Below are positions 15,873 through 26,468 of a DNA stretch of 64,000 nucleotides, piece by piece (the stretch's first letter is position 1; each line of letters starts with the position of its first letter). The stretch covers positions 4,030,001-4,094,000 of the forward strand of contig CP063166.1 in assembly GCA_016806145.1 (NCBI GenBank), read 5' to 3'. The DNA comes from Variovorax paradoxus (GTDB lineage: Bacteria > Pseudomonadota > Gammaproteobacteria > Burkholderiales > Burkholderiaceae_C). The notes under the pieces were generated by a model. It ran no database searches. It saw only the letters and a list, made by a program, of their open reading frames with translations, and was not told where the DNA came from. A program made the position numbers and the translations under genes.

Positions 15873-16889
15873 TTAGAGCTTCAAAGCGTCCTGCAACTGC
15901 CGTGCCGAGAAGCGCTGGCGCGCCTCGGGCCAGGCCTCGAGCAGTTCGACCATGCGCGCATTGCGCGGTGCCTCGAGCCCGCAGGCCTCGGCCAGCCGCA
16001 CGATCTCGCCGCTGAGCGCATCGATCTCGGTGCGCCGGCCGAGCGCGAGATCGTCGGCCATGCTCGAGCGCGCGTTGGCATCGATGCGCAGCATGCGCGC
16101 GGCGACGATGCGAAACAGCCAGTCGGGCAGCCGCAGCAGCCCCGGCAGCCGGCGCGGCGGCACGGCCGTGACCTGGGCTGGCGCGATGCCGGCCTGGCGC
16201 AGCACGCGCAGGCCCTCGTCCATCAGCGCCGCGAAGCAGCGCCGGTAGCCGCGCTGCATCAGCTGCTCGCGCAGCGGCAGGCCCGACAGCGCATTGACCG
16301 GGTTGTTGAGGTTGATCAGCAGCTTGCCCCACTGGATCGGCCGCAGGTCGGCATGCAGGTCGAGCGGCACGCCCGCGCGCTCGAACACCGGCAGCCAGGG
16401 CCGCAGCGCCGCGTCGTCGCGCGCCGCGAGCCGGCCCGGCGTGCCGCGATGGAAGGCGCCGGGGCCGAGCTCGGCGACGTTGTAGGGCACCATCGCCGGC
16501 ACCACGTTGAGCGTGGGACCGGCCTCGGACGCGACCGCGGCATTCGACACGCCGTTCTGCAGCGAGACCACCAGCGTGCCCGCGGGCAGCGAGAAGGCCA
16601 GTTCGGCCGCGGCCTCGGCGGTGGCGCCGCTCTTGACGCAAAGCAGCACCAGCGCGGGCTTGATGCCGCTCGGGACCCGGTCGACCAGGTGCAGGCCGGC
16701 GGCCGGCAGATGGTGCTTGCGGCCTTCGAGATCGGTCAGCGCCAGGCCCTGCGCGGCCAGCGCCTGCAGCACGCGCGCACGCCCGACGAAGGTGACCGGC
16801 GCGCCGGCCGCCGCGAGGCTGCCGCCGACGAAGCAGCCGATGGTGCCCGCGCCCATCACGAGGACTTCGCCGGGCACCGTGTCGGTCAT
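15873..16889 (-). CDS. 2-dehydropantoate 2-reductase family protein (PanE/ApbA-like)
   Basis: A 338-residue ketopantoate reductase family protein. The NADP-binding [11 protein letters not shown] is at residues 14-24, [10 protein letters not shown] near 87, SLQNGV near 109, the conserved Lys in [16 protein letters not shown] near 190, and a C-terminal [14 protein letters not shown] near 286 carrying the catalytic Glu. The family reduces ketopantoate to pantoate in coenzyme A synthesis, but genomes of this group often carry several paralogues with other 2-oxo acid or 2-oxolactone substrates. It begins 19 bases after alaS on the same strand, so co-transcription is likely. Confidence 0.85.
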   Translation of the reverse strand: MTDTVPGEVLVMGAGTIGCFVGGSLAAAGAPVTFVGRARVLQALAAQGLALTDLEGRKHHLPAAGLHLVDRVPSGIKPALVLLCVKSGATAEAAAELAFSLPAGTLVVSLQNGVSNAAVASEAGPTLNVVPAMVPYNVAELGPGAFHRGTPGRLAARDDAALRPWLPVFERAGVPLDLHADLRPIQWGKLLINLNNPVNALSGLPLREQLMQRGYRRCFAALMDEGLRVLRQAGIAPAQVTAVPPRRLPGLLRLPDWLFRIVAARMLRIDANARSSMADDLALGRRTEIDALSGEIVRLAEACGLEAPRNARMVELLEAWPEARQRFSARQLQDALKL

Positions 16890-16908
16890 CGCGACGGTTT
16901 CCGCGGGG

Positions 16909-19533
<2,625 letters not shown>

Positions 19534-19635
19534 CTTTGGATTCGTCTTCTGTCGAGGGCGGCGCGGCGATGGCGACCCTCATGTCGAACCCACTGCGGCG
19601 AACCGGCCTAACTGCTTGATTTGCTTGAACAATCG

Positions 19636-19641
19636 ATTATA
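19636..19641 (-). promoter_or_regulatory. Promoter -10 element for alaS
   Basis: A perfect TATAAT on the minus strand lies about 100 bases before the alaS ATG in an AT-rich patch inside GC-rich sequence. No good -35 hexamer is seen 16-18 bases upstream, so the box may be helped by an activator or an extended element. The long leader (about 95 bases) shows no clear regulatory fold. Confidence 0.5.
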
Positions 19642-19832
19642 GGTTTGGCGCCCGCCGGGCGGTCCGCCCCGATGCAATCCCCCGCCCCGGCCCGGGCGCC
19701 CCCCGGCGCGGCCCGCGCTGCACGGCCACGGCCACGGGGCTAATATGTGCGCTGACGCGAATCCGGGGACCGACGAGAACCAAAAGCGGCCGGCCTCCTC
19801 CTATTCATCTGGACATGAATCAAGGAACACGC

Positions 19833-20657
19833 ATGGCAAGCCACGAGGCGGAAGCGCACTGGACGATCGAAGACCTCGACTTCTCCCGCATCGCACTCGA
19901 CCGGGTGCGTTCGGACGAAAACCTCTTCTACCTGGTGGCCGCCGCCTCCTTCATCGAAAGCGGATCGGACCTCTACACCCACAACCTGGTCGATTTCTTT
20001 CGTGGCGATGAGGAAGTCACCGCCTGGCTCACCACCCAGTGGGAACAGGAAGAACTGCAGCACGGCAAGGCGCTGCGCGCCTACGTCGAGTACGTCTGGC
20101 CCGAGTTCCCCTGGGAGCAGGCCTACCGCGGCTTCCTCGAGGAGTACGCCACCTACTGCAAGGTCGAGCTGCTGGCGCCCACGCGCGGCCTCGAGATGAG
20201 CGCGCGCTGCGTGGTCGAGACCGGCACCGCCACCTACTACAAGGCCATGGCGCGCAGCACCGACGAGCCCGTGCTGCACGACCTCGCAACCCGCATCGCG
20301 ACCGACGAGGTCAACCACTACAAGCACTTCTACCGCTTCTTCCGCCGCTACCGCGAGCAGGAGGGGCTGAGCCGTTTCCGCGTGCTCGGCACCATCGGCC
20401 GGCGCACGCTGGAACTCAAGAGCGAGGACGCCGACTGCGCGATCCGCCACGTGGTGCGCGCGCGCTCGCCCGAGCGCGCCGACGATGCCGTCTACGTGCG
20501 CGGCCTCGGCGCCACCATGAACCGCACCATCCGCACCCACCTGAGCCCGGGCGCCACGCTCAAGATGCTGATGCGTCCGCTCGAGCTGCCCGCGCGCGTG
20601 CAGACGGTGGTGCAGTACCCGATCCAGCAGTTCATGCAGCACGTGTTCCTGCGCTGA
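19833..20657 (+). CDS. Ferritin-like diiron-domain protein
   Basis: A 274-residue all-helical protein with spaced carboxylate/His ligands of a diiron centre: Glu in SFIESGSD (about residue 41), EQEELQHGKAL (about 71-81), Glu in VVETGTATYY (about 129) and DEVNHYKHF (about 160). The pattern matches ferritin-like proteins related to acyl-ACP desaturases and rubrerythrin-type oxidases. The exact reaction is unknown. I chose the ATG at 19833 rather than 19815 because AAGGA lies 6 bases ahead of it. It stands alone between divergent alaS and the MFS gene; a TAATAT box at 19741-19746 may be its -10. Confidence 0.75.
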   Translation: MASHEAEAHWTIEDLDFSRIALDRVRSDENLFYLVAAASFIESGSDLYTHNLVDFFRGDEEVTAWLTTQWEQEELQHGKALRAYVEYVWPEFPWEQAYRGFLEEYATYCKVELLAPTRGLEMSARCVVETGTATYYKAMARSTDEPVLHDLATRIATDEVNHYKHFYRFFRRYREQEGLSRFRVLGTIGRRTLELKSEDADCAIRHVVRARSPERADDAVYVRGLGATMNRTIRTHLSPGATLKMLMRPLELPARVQTVVQYPIQQFMQHVFLR

Positions 20658-20739
20658 GGCGCGGTGCATGCGGGCCCGCGCGGCCATCCATTCACGACAG
20701 CGAATAAGGGAGAACGAGCATGCCGCCGTCGGCATGAAA

Positions 20740-20753
20740 TTGACGCACGTCAA
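20740..20753 (+). promoter_or_regulatory. FNR/Dnr-like box before the MFS carrier gene
   Basis: TTGACGCACGTCAA is a perfect palindrome of the form TTGAC-N4-GTCAA, which is the half-site sequence and spacing bound by FNR, ANR and Dnr regulators. It lies 116-129 bases before the MFS start codon. The -10 region that would sit 23-29 bases downstream (GACAGT) is poor, so activation there is unproven. Confidence 0.5.
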
Positions 20754-20868
20754 GAGTTTTTGAGGCGAACGCTCCGACAGTGGAAACCGTTTCGGAAGCC
20801 CTCCACGCGAAGGCTCCGAGCACCTTCCATAACTACAGACTCGCCCAGAGACAAAGGACAGGTTCGTC

Positions 20869-22215
20869 ATGACCACACCCTCGCCCGTCGCCGTGGAGAG
20901 CAGCAGCACGCTGCGCCCCACCACCACCTCCTCCTCTTCCTCCTCCCCCACCGCCACCACCCGCAATCCCTCCACGCGCTGGATCCAGCTCGCGCTGGGC
21001 ATCGTCTGCATGGCGATGATCGCCAACGTCCAGTACGGCTGGACCCTGTTCGTCGCGCCGATGGAGGCCAAGCACCACTGGGGCCTGGCCGCGATCCAGA
21101 TCGCGTTCTCGGTCTTCGTCGTGGTCGAGACCTGGCTGGTGCCGATCGAAGGCTGGCTGGTCGACCGCTTCGGCCCGCGGCCGGTGATCGCCGGCGGCGC
21201 GATCCTCGCGGCCAGCGGCTGGATCATCAACGCCTATGCCGACAGCCTGCCGATGCTCTACGTCGCGGCCGTGATCTCGGGCATCGGCGCCGGTTGCGTC
21301 TACGGCACCTGCGTGGGCAATGCGCTCAAGTGGTTCCCCGACCGCCGCGGCCTGGCCGCGGGCCTCACGGCCGCGGGCTTCGGCGCCGGCGCGGCGATCA
21401 CCGTGATCCCGATCGCCAACATGATCCAGTCCTCGGGCTACGAGCACACCTTCCTGTACTTCGGCATCCTGCAAGGCGCCTGCATCTTCGTGATGTCGAT
21501 GTTCATGGTGAAGCCCTTCGTGCCCAGCGGCGTGATCGCGCAGACCCGCCTGGTGATGACCAAGGTCGACTACACGCCGGCCGGCATGGTGAAGACGCCG
21601 GTCTTCTGGCTCACCTACCTGCTGTTCGTGCTGGTGGCCGCGGGCGGCCTGATGGCCACCGCCGAGATCGGCCCGATCGCCAAGGACTACCACATCGACA
21701 AGCTGCCGATGCACTTCCTCGGCCTGTCGATGCCGCTCCTCACCATGACCCTGGCCATCGACAACCTCGCCAACGGCTTCACGCGGCCGCTGTGCGGTTT
21801 CGTGTCGGACAAGATCGGCCGCGAGAACACCATGCTGATCGTCTTCATCGGCGAGGGCCTGGCCCTGCTGGGCCTGCGCCAGTACGGCCACGAGCCGGTG
21901 GCCTTCATGACCTTCGCGGCGCTGGTGTTCCTGTTCTGGGGCGAGATCTACTCGATCTTCCCGGCGCTGGTGGCCGACACCTTCGGCATCAAGAACGCCG
22001 CCGGCAACGCCGGCACCATGTACACCGCCAAGGGCACCGCCTCGCTGTTCGTGCCGCTGGGCACCGTGCTGGCCGCGGGCGGCAACTGGGACCGCGTGTT
22101 CCTGCTGGTCGCGGTGGTGTCGATCGGCTCGGGCATCGCGGCCAAGCTGGTGCTGGCGCCGATGCGCCGACGCACCATCGAGGCCGCGAACGCGGCGGCG
22201 GCCGCGCGCCACTGA
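20869..22215 (+). CDS. MFS transporter of the oxalate/formate antiporter (OxlT) family
   Basis: A 448-residue inner-membrane carrier with about 12 predicted helices after a Ser/Thr-rich cytoplasmic tail of about 36 residues. OxlT-family marks are NVQYGWTLFVAPM near residue 52, the WLVDRFGPRPVI loop near 102, GIGAGCVYGTCVGNALKWFPDRRGLA near 141, and a second-half DNLANGFTRPLCGFVSDKIGRENTM. Such carriers exchange oxalate with formate or move related small carboxylates. An AAAGGA ribosome site precedes the ATG. No formyl-CoA transferase or oxalyl-CoA decarboxylase is in the window, so the substrate is open. An FNR-like box lies upstream and a two-way terminator follows. Confidence 0.85.
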   Translation: MTTPSPVAVESSSTLRPTTTSSSSSSPTATTRNPSTRWIQLALGIVCMAMIANVQYGWTLFVAPMEAKHHWGLAAIQIAFSVFVVVETWLVPIEGWLVDRFGPRPVIAGGAILAASGWIINAYADSLPMLYVAAVISGIGAGCVYGTCVGNALKWFPDRRGLAAGLTAAGFGAGAAITVIPIANMIQSSGYEHTFLYFGILQGACIFVMSMFMVKPFVPSGVIAQTRLVMTKVDYTPAGMVKTPVFWLTYLLFVLVAAGGLMATAEIGPIAKDYHIDKLPMHFLGLSMPLLTMTLAIDNLANGFTRPLCGFVSDKIGRENTMLIVFIGEGLALLGLRQYGHEPVAFMTFAALVFLFWGEIYSIFPALVADTFGIKNAAGNAGTMYTAKGTASLFVPLGTVLAAGGNWDRVFLLVAVVSIGSGIAAKLVLAPMRRRTIEAANAAAAARH

Positions 22216-22235
22216 AGGCGCTCCCCCCTCCAAAG

Positions 22236-22263
22236 AAAAACGGCCGCATCAGCGGCCGTTTTG
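22236..22263. terminator. Bidirectional intrinsic terminator
   Basis: The stem ACGGCCGC/GCGGCCGT with loop ATCA is flanked by A residues on the left and T residues on the right, so it works in both directions. It closes the rightward MFS gene and the leftward small gene at 22280-22564. Confidence 0.88.
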
Positions 22264-22279
22264 TCATCAACGCGCGGTG

Positions 22280-22564
22280 TCAGCTCGCCGAGGTCACGCC
22301 GGCACGCCGGCCGGCATCGAGCGAGTAGAGCTGCGGCTGCGGACGCTCCTCGGACACCTTCGGTGTCTCTGCGCCACCGGCTTGCTGCGGCCGGTACAGC
22401 TCGCTCTCGAGGCGCCGCACCCGCTCGGCGTACATGCGCGCCAGCGCGCTGTGGTGCTCGGCCGCGGCCTGGTGCTCGATGCGCGCCATCTGCGCCTCCT
22501 CGAGCAGCGTCGCTGCGCGTTTCAGGTAGGCGGTCGGGCTCGAACGAAGGAAGTCGAACATCAT
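22280..22564 (-). CDS. Small hypothetical protein with coiled-coil segment
   Basis: A 94-residue protein that I do not recognise. The first ATG (22562-22564) is followed by a second, and a strong ribosome site AAAGGAG sits 6 bases ahead, which supports expression. Residues 10-55 (from TAYLKRAATLLEEAQ to RVRRLESELYRP) are rich in Ala, Glu, Arg and Leu and look like an amphipathic helix or coiled coil. The tail is Pro/Gly-rich and probably disordered. No signal peptide or membrane segment is present. It shares the bidirectional terminator with the MFS gene. Confidence 0.7.
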   Translation of the reverse strand: MMFDFLRSSPTAYLKRAATLLEEAQMARIEHQAAAEHHSALARMYAERVRRLESELYRPQQAGGAETPKVSEERPQPQLYSLDAGRRAGVTSAS

Positions 22565-22768
22565 GGGAAGCTCCTTTCGGATGTGATGCGATGGAGCCAT
22601 CCTTGGCCGCCGGGCGGCGGCGGTCTGTAGTCTCATGCGCCACGCGGGCGTAGACACGAGGGAATCGGTCACGGAATCGTGCCCCGATCCGGGCGCCGCC
22701 GCCCGCTGTCGCCCAGGCGGCATGAAGGCAGGGAAAGTACCGACGTTGAACTTTTGTTTTCATCGGAA

Positions 22769-22837
22769 ACTTCACTCGAATCCTCCCTCCCCCTGAGCTA
22801 CATGCTCACCTCACCCGCTTCGGCGGGTGTTTTTTTT
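22769..22837 (+). ncRNA. Candidate small RNA with C-rich anti-Shine-Dalgarno motif
   Basis: The 309-base gap 22565-22873 ends with a structured rightward element and no rightward gene before it. In order are the unpaired CCTCCCTCCCCC at 22782-22793, a small hairpin TGAGC-TACAT-GCTCA at 22794-22808, and a strong intrinsic terminator at 22812-22837. CCUCC-rich single strands followed by a terminator are known in proteobacterial small RNAs that base-pair with Shine-Dalgarno sequences. A TTGAAC at 22746-22751 could be the -35 but the -10 is weak, so the 5' end is a guess. It could instead be the end of an unseen transcript. Confidence 0.35.
22812..22837 (+). terminator. Strong rightward intrinsic terminator without a rightward gene
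   Basis: A 7-pair stem CACCCGC/GCGGGTG with a stable TTCG tetraloop is followed by eight T residues. In the leftward direction no T-run follows, so it does not serve the VanZ gene at 22874-23251. No protein gene on the plus strand ends just before it. Confidence 0.85.
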
Positions 22838-22873
22838 GGGGCCTGCGATCCGTGTCCCAGCGTCCCGCACGCC

Positions 22874-23251
22874 TCAGGCGCGCCGCAGCCGGCTCGCGAC
22901 GAACGCGGCGACGGCCGCGCCGATCAGCAGCCCGATCGCGTCCGCCAGCAGGTCCTCGAACTCCGCCGAGCGATCGGGCGTGAAGGACTGCAGCACCTCG
23001 ATCAAACCGCCATAGGCCAGCAGCGCCGGCAGCACGAAGCGCAGCCGCCCGGGCCACGACCAGCAGCCGAGCCCGCCCAGCGTCGCGAAGGCCAGCAGAT
23101 GGTTGGACTTGTCCCAGCCGGTGCTCGGCATCGGCACGTTCTGGGGCAGCAGGCTCAGCACGAGCACGACGACCATCGTGAGGGCCAGCAGCCAGCGCCA
23201 CTTGCGCGGACCGATCAGCGCCGGATGCGAAAAGAACTCGGGTCGGCGCAC
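22874..23251 (-). CDS. VanZ-family membrane protein
   Basis: A 125-residue membrane protein of the VanZ-like family, with four predicted helices: about residues 18-36 (WLLALTMVVVLVLSLLP), 47-60, 65-80 and 100-118. The family pattern includes DKSNHLLAFATLGGLG near residue 46 and GGLIEVLQSFTPDRSAEFEDLLADAIG near 80, with conserved Asp, His, Glu and Arg. VanZ is linked to teicoplanin resistance in enterococci, but most family members have unknown roles. I place the start at the GTG at 23249-23251 because GGAG lies 6 bases before it and no ATG occurs in frame nearby. Confidence 0.82.
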   Translation of the reverse strand: MRRPEFFSHPALIGPRKWRWLLALTMVVVLVLSLLPQNVPMPSTGWDKSNHLLAFATLGGLGCWSWPGRLRFVLPALLAYGGLIEVLQSFTPDRSAEFEDLLADAIGLLIGAAVAAFVASRLRRA

Positions 23252-23388
23252 GCCATCTCCTGGAGCAAAGCCTTCGATTGTGCCGCCCGCGACCGTTGCG
23301 GCTTGCCGCCGCGCGCAACGCCCTTGCAGAATGGCGCGTGCCCGCGCCAGCGTGCATTCGCCCCCATAAGAAAACGAGGAGACAACCG

Positions 23389-24147
23389 ATGCTGAAACGG
23401 CTTCTGGCCCTGGCCATGCTTGCCACCGCGCTCGTGGGCTGCACCACGGCGCCGCCCATTCCACCCAATGCCGGCAAGCTGCCCAGGGGCGCGAAGGTGG
23501 GCCTGCTCGTCAACATGCCGGCGCCCGCGCAGCACATGCACGTGGGCACCACCGTCTTCACCAACTTCGCGACGAACCACCAGTTTCCGTGGAACCCCAC
23601 CTCGCGCACCTACGAGGTCTTCACGGCCGACCTCGAGCGCGCCGGCTTCCAGGTCGTGCGCCTCACGAGCTACGCTACCACCACCGTCAATGCGCTCGCG
23701 GTCTCGCAGAACGACGGCTGGCGCGCCAATCCGGCCCAGGCCTGGGCGACGCAGAAGCTCAAGGACGAGCAGATCGCCGCGGTCGTCGTGATCGAAGGCA
23801 AGCGCACCCTGACGCGGATGGAGTGCAGCGGCGGCCCCTGCGCCGAGAGCTACATGGCCAATTCGGGACTCTTCACGCGCAGCATGTTCGGCTCGACGCG
23901 CTATTCCGCCGTGCCCGCGATGGAAGCCAAGGTCTTCGCCCTCGCCCCGCCGATCGAGCTCTCGGCCTACGAGCCCTTGAAGACGCTGCAGGCGGGCCGC
24001 GTGCGGCAGCTCAAGGACTTCGCGGAACCGAAGGACTTCAACCAGTTGAGCAAGGCCGAGTTCCAGCCGGTGGTGACGGCGATCGATGCGCACATCGCCG
24101 CGATCTCGCGCGCGACGGTGCAGACGCTGGTCAGCGGGGCGAAGTAG
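23389..24147 (+). CDS. Predicted lipoprotein of unknown function
   Basis: A 252-residue protein with a lipoprotein signal: MLKRLLALAMLATALVGC, lipobox LVGC, lipidated Cys18. The mature part has no motif I recognise. A predicted pattern of alternating strands and helices (VGLLVNMPAPAQHMHVGTT, QIAAVVVIEGKRTLTR) suggests a compact alpha/beta domain. It has two close Cys residues near 145-150 (MECSGGPC) that could form a disulfide in the periplasm. GAGGAG lies 6 bases before the ATG. The PaiB gene follows 9 bases later, so the two may be co-transcribed. Confidence 0.75.
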   Translation: MLKRLLALAMLATALVGCTTAPPIPPNAGKLPRGAKVGLLVNMPAPAQHMHVGTTVFTNFATNHQFPWNPTSRTYEVFTADLERAGFQVVRLTSYATTTVNALAVSQNDGWRANPAQAWATQKLKDEQIAAVVVIEGKRTLTRMECSGGPCAESYMANSGLFTRSMFGSTRYSAVPAMEAKVFALAPPIELSAYEPLKTLQAGRVRQLKDFAEPKDFNQLSKAEFQPVVTAIDAHIAAISRATVQTLVSGAK

Positions 24148-24156
24148 CGCGGGCTC

Positions 24157-24819
24157 ATGCACGTCCAACCGCTGTTCGCCATGACGGAGCGGCAGGCGCT
24201 GCATCGGCTCATGCGCGACTATCCGCTCGCCACCGTCGTCGTCGCCCGGTCGGGAAAGATGGACGCGAACCTGCTGCCCCTGCATCTCGCGGACCGCGGC
24301 GCGCATGGCCTGCTGTCGGGCCATGTGGCGCGAAGCCATTCGCTGTGGGCGCAGGACCCGACAGAGACCGAGGTCACCGCCGTCTTCCAGAGCCCCAGCG
24401 CCTACATTTCCCCGCGCTGGTACGTCAATGGACAGCGCGGTGGCCGCAATGCGCCGAGCTGGAACTACGTGGCGGTGCAGGCGCAGGGACGGCTGCGATT
24501 CATCGACGACGCCGACTGGATGCGCGCCCACCTTGCCGCGCTGACCGCGGCGCAGGAGGCGGGCCGGCCGCATCCCTGGTCGGTGGACGACGCATCGCCC
24601 GAATTCCTCGGCGAGACGGCACGGCGGCTCGTGGGTTTCGAGATCGAGATCCAGGCCCTGACCGGCAAGCGCTTTCTTTCCCAGCAGCGGACCGAGGCGG
24701 ATCGGGAGAGCCTGGTGCGGAACCTCGAGGGGGAGGTGTCGCTGGCGGCGCGGGAGGTGGGTGGGCTCATCGGGGCGGCGACCTCGAGCACGAACGCAAC
24801 GAAGCCTCCGTCGGACTGA
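24157..24819 (+). CDS. paiB: PaiB-family FMN-binding protein
   Basis: A 220-residue protein of the PaiB/split-barrel FMN-binding family. Typical blocks are LMRDYPLATVVVARSGKMDANLLPL (about residue 18-42), GLLSGHVARSHSLW near 50, the family's YISPRWYVN near 83 and APSWNYVAVQAQG near 98, then TGKRFLSQQRTEADR near 168. In Bacillus PaiB was described as a negative regulator of sporulation and protease genes, but in most bacteria the role is unproven and a flavin- or haem-linked function is possible. No PaiA acetyltransferase is adjacent; a lipoprotein gene precedes it by 9 bases. Confidence 0.85.
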   Translation: MHVQPLFAMTERQALHRLMRDYPLATVVVARSGKMDANLLPLHLADRGAHGLLSGHVARSHSLWAQDPTETEVTAVFQSPSAYISPRWYVNGQRGGRNAPSWNYVAVQAQGRLRFIDDADWMRAHLAALTAAQEAGRPHPWSVDDASPEFLGETARRLVGFEIEIQALTGKRFLSQQRTEADRESLVRNLEGEVSLAAREVGGLIGAATSSTNATKPPSD

Positions 24820-24839
24820 CGTTAGAATCCGCCCCCGAC

Positions 24840-24913
24840 GCGGGTGTAGTTCAATGGTAGAACGGCAGCTTCCCAAGCTTCATACGAGGGTTCGATTCCC
24901 TTCACCCGCTCCA
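24840..24913 (+). tRNA. tRNA-Gly (anticodon CCC)
   Basis: A 74-base cloverleaf with encoded CCA end. The acceptor stem GCGGGTG pairs with CACCCGC, the D arm is GTTCAATGGTAGAAC, the anticodon loop is TTCCCAA (CCC reads GGG), and the T arm is AGGGTTCGATTCCCT. It closely follows E. coli tRNA-Gly(CCC). The anticodon stem GCAGC/GCTTC has a C28-U42 mismatch. A TAGAAT -10 box lies at 24823-24828, 11 bases ahead. A GC-rich hairpin follows at 24926-24946. Confidence 0.96.
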
Positions 24914-24925
24914 CACACCTGACCC

Positions 24926-24946
24926 CGGGCCGCGCAATGCGGCCCG
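24926..24946 (+). terminator. GC-rich hairpin after tRNA-Gly
   Basis: The stem CGGGCCGC/GCGGCCCG with loop GCAAT lies 12 bases after the tRNA. No T-run follows (GTCGTGCTCC), so it may be a processing or weak termination signal rather than a full intrinsic terminator. Confidence 0.4.
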
Positions 24947-25056
24947 TCGTGCTCCTGGCAAGCACTCTTGCGCGCCCTCTCCTCCCCGCCCGACACTGTC
25001 GGCCAGCCGCCATCCGAGCGGCACGGCACGAAGAGATGGATGGAGACGAATCCCGC

Positions 25057-26340
25057 ATGGAAAACCCGCCCACGCCCGAGCGCATGAGCCTGCCCGCGAT
25101 GGAACCGCTGTCGCCCGGGCTGCGCGGACTGGTCCGCGAACTGCGCCGCGACAGCCCGAACCTCTCGACGCACATGCTCGACACGCTGCGCGGCAGCATT
25201 CCCGAGTACGGCGCGCTGGGCCAGGCGCTCGCGCACGACGTCTACCGCGTGGGGCTGCGCAACGCGGAGCTCTGGTACGACGCGCTGCTGATCCGCGACA
25301 AGCCGCACGAGGACGACCTGCAATGGATCGGCCGCTTCAGCCAGCGCCGCCACGCGCAGGCGCTCTCGCTGTCGGCGCTGCTGCAGGCCTACCGCACCGG
25401 CACGCGCGTGTACATGGACGCGCTGCTCGCGCACGTGCGGCCGCATCCCGCGCTGTGCGACGAGGTGCTGTTCCGCGTCTCGCCCTTCCTGCTGTACTAC
25501 AGCGACCTGCTGAGCCGCACGGTGAGCGATGCTTACCTGGCCGAGCACACGCGCGAGATGCGCTGGAAGGCGCAGATGCAGGCGCGGCTCGCGGCGGCGG
25601 TGTTCGATCCGACCTGGGTCGGCGCCTTCGACGACGCGGCGCAGGCGCTGGGCATCCAGGCCGACCAGCCGCACGTGGCGCTGGCGCTGCGGCCGATGCC
25701 GCTGGAGCCGACCACGCCCGAGGCCGGCGAGCGGGTGCTCGAGGCGGTGGCGGCGGCGGTGCGCGAAGACCTGGGACCGGTCGCGCTGGCGCTGCATCGC
25801 GGCCACTGGGTGGCCTGGCTGCCGGCGCCTCCCGGTGAAGCGGCCGACGCGCGCGAGCGCCGGCTGCTCGCGAGCATCGAGCAGGCCATGCGGCTGCGCC
25901 CGAGCATCGAGGCGGCGGGCCTGGGATTGCCTTCGCAGGGCGCCGCGGGCTGGCGCGGCAGTGCCGAGCAGGCGCTGGCCGCAATCGAGATGGGACAGCG
26001 CCTGCGCCGCAACGACGCCAGCTTCTGCTATTCCGAATTCGCGCTCGACACGCTGATGCGCCAGTCGACCGAGGTCTCGGCGCTGTGCAACGAGATGATC
26101 GCGGCCCTCGCGGCCGAGCCGCCGCTGCTGGAGACGCTCGAGAGCTATTTCGACCACCGGCAGAACCACAAGGCGACCGCGGCCGCGCTCGGCATCCACC
26201 GCAACACGCTGCTGCACCGGCTCGCGCACATCGAGTCGCTGCTCGGCGCGCGGCTGGACGACATGGCCTGGCTCTCGCGCATGTACCTCGCGCTGCGCCA
26301 GCGCCGCCTGGGCCGCGGCACCCACCCGTCGCTGCACTGA
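25057..26340 (+). CDS. PucR/CdaR-type helix-turn-helix regulator
   Basis: A 427-residue regulator with an N-terminal sensory region (about 1-180), a central GGDEF-like PucR domain (about 185-330) and the C-terminal HTH_30 domain with YFDHRQNHKATAAALGIHRNTLLHRLAHIESLLG near 370-403. PucR-family proteins are activators of nearby catabolic genes. I chose the ATG at 25057, which has GGAG 12 bases ahead; an ATG at 25036 is possible but its purine run touches the start codon. It is followed on the same strand by the lipoprotein at 26469, which it probably controls through the palindrome at 26363-26376. Confidence 0.85.
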   Translation: MENPPTPERMSLPAMEPLSPGLRGLVRELRRDSPNLSTHMLDTLRGSIPEYGALGQALAHDVYRVGLRNAELWYDALLIRDKPHEDDLQWIGRFSQRRHAQALSLSALLQAYRTGTRVYMDALLAHVRPHPALCDEVLFRVSPFLLYYSDLLSRTVSDAYLAEHTREMRWKAQMQARLAAAVFDPTWVGAFDDAAQALGIQADQPHVALALRPMPLEPTTPEAGERVLEAVAAAVREDLGPVALALHRGHWVAWLPAPPGEAADARERRLLASIEQAMRLRPSIEAAGLGLPSQGAAGWRGSAEQALAAIEMGQRLRRNDASFCYSEFALDTLMRQSTEVSALCNEMIAALAAEPPLLETLESYFDHRQNHKATAAALGIHRNTLLHRLAHIESLLGARLDDMAWLSRMYLALRQRRLGRGTHPSLH

Positions 26341-26362
26341 GGACCGGGCACCGCCGCCGCCT

Positions 26363-26376
26363 TGTGCAGATGCACA
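26363..26376 (+). promoter_or_regulatory. Palindrome between PucR gene and lipoprotein gene
   Basis: TGTGCA-GA-TGCACA is a perfect 6-2-6 palindrome 23 bases after the regulator stop and about 93 bases before the lipoprotein ATG. A partly symmetric GGCAGGGCACCTTGCC follows at 26381-26396. Position and symmetry suit an operator for the upstream PucR-type regulator, but binding is inferred. Confidence 0.4.
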
Positions 26377-26468
26377 GCCCGGCAGGGCACCTTGCCAATG
26401 GCGCACGGCGCAACGCCTCCGTAGAGTGCGCGAGCCGCATTCCAACAACACGACGGAGACGAACACCC

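Noticed and set aside
20719..20736. Hairpin CATGCCG-CCGT-CGGCATG after the ferritin-like gene
   Set aside because: It is a perfect 7-base stem but has no T-run; I could not decide between terminator and chance, so it is not listed as a feature.
21948..22775. Minus-strand frame beginning with GGGAGGAT and a GTG at 22775
   Set aside because: The apparent ribosome site is the complement of the C-rich stretch of the small RNA candidate; the protein crosses the 22280-22564 gene and the MFS gene in other frames and has no recognisable features.
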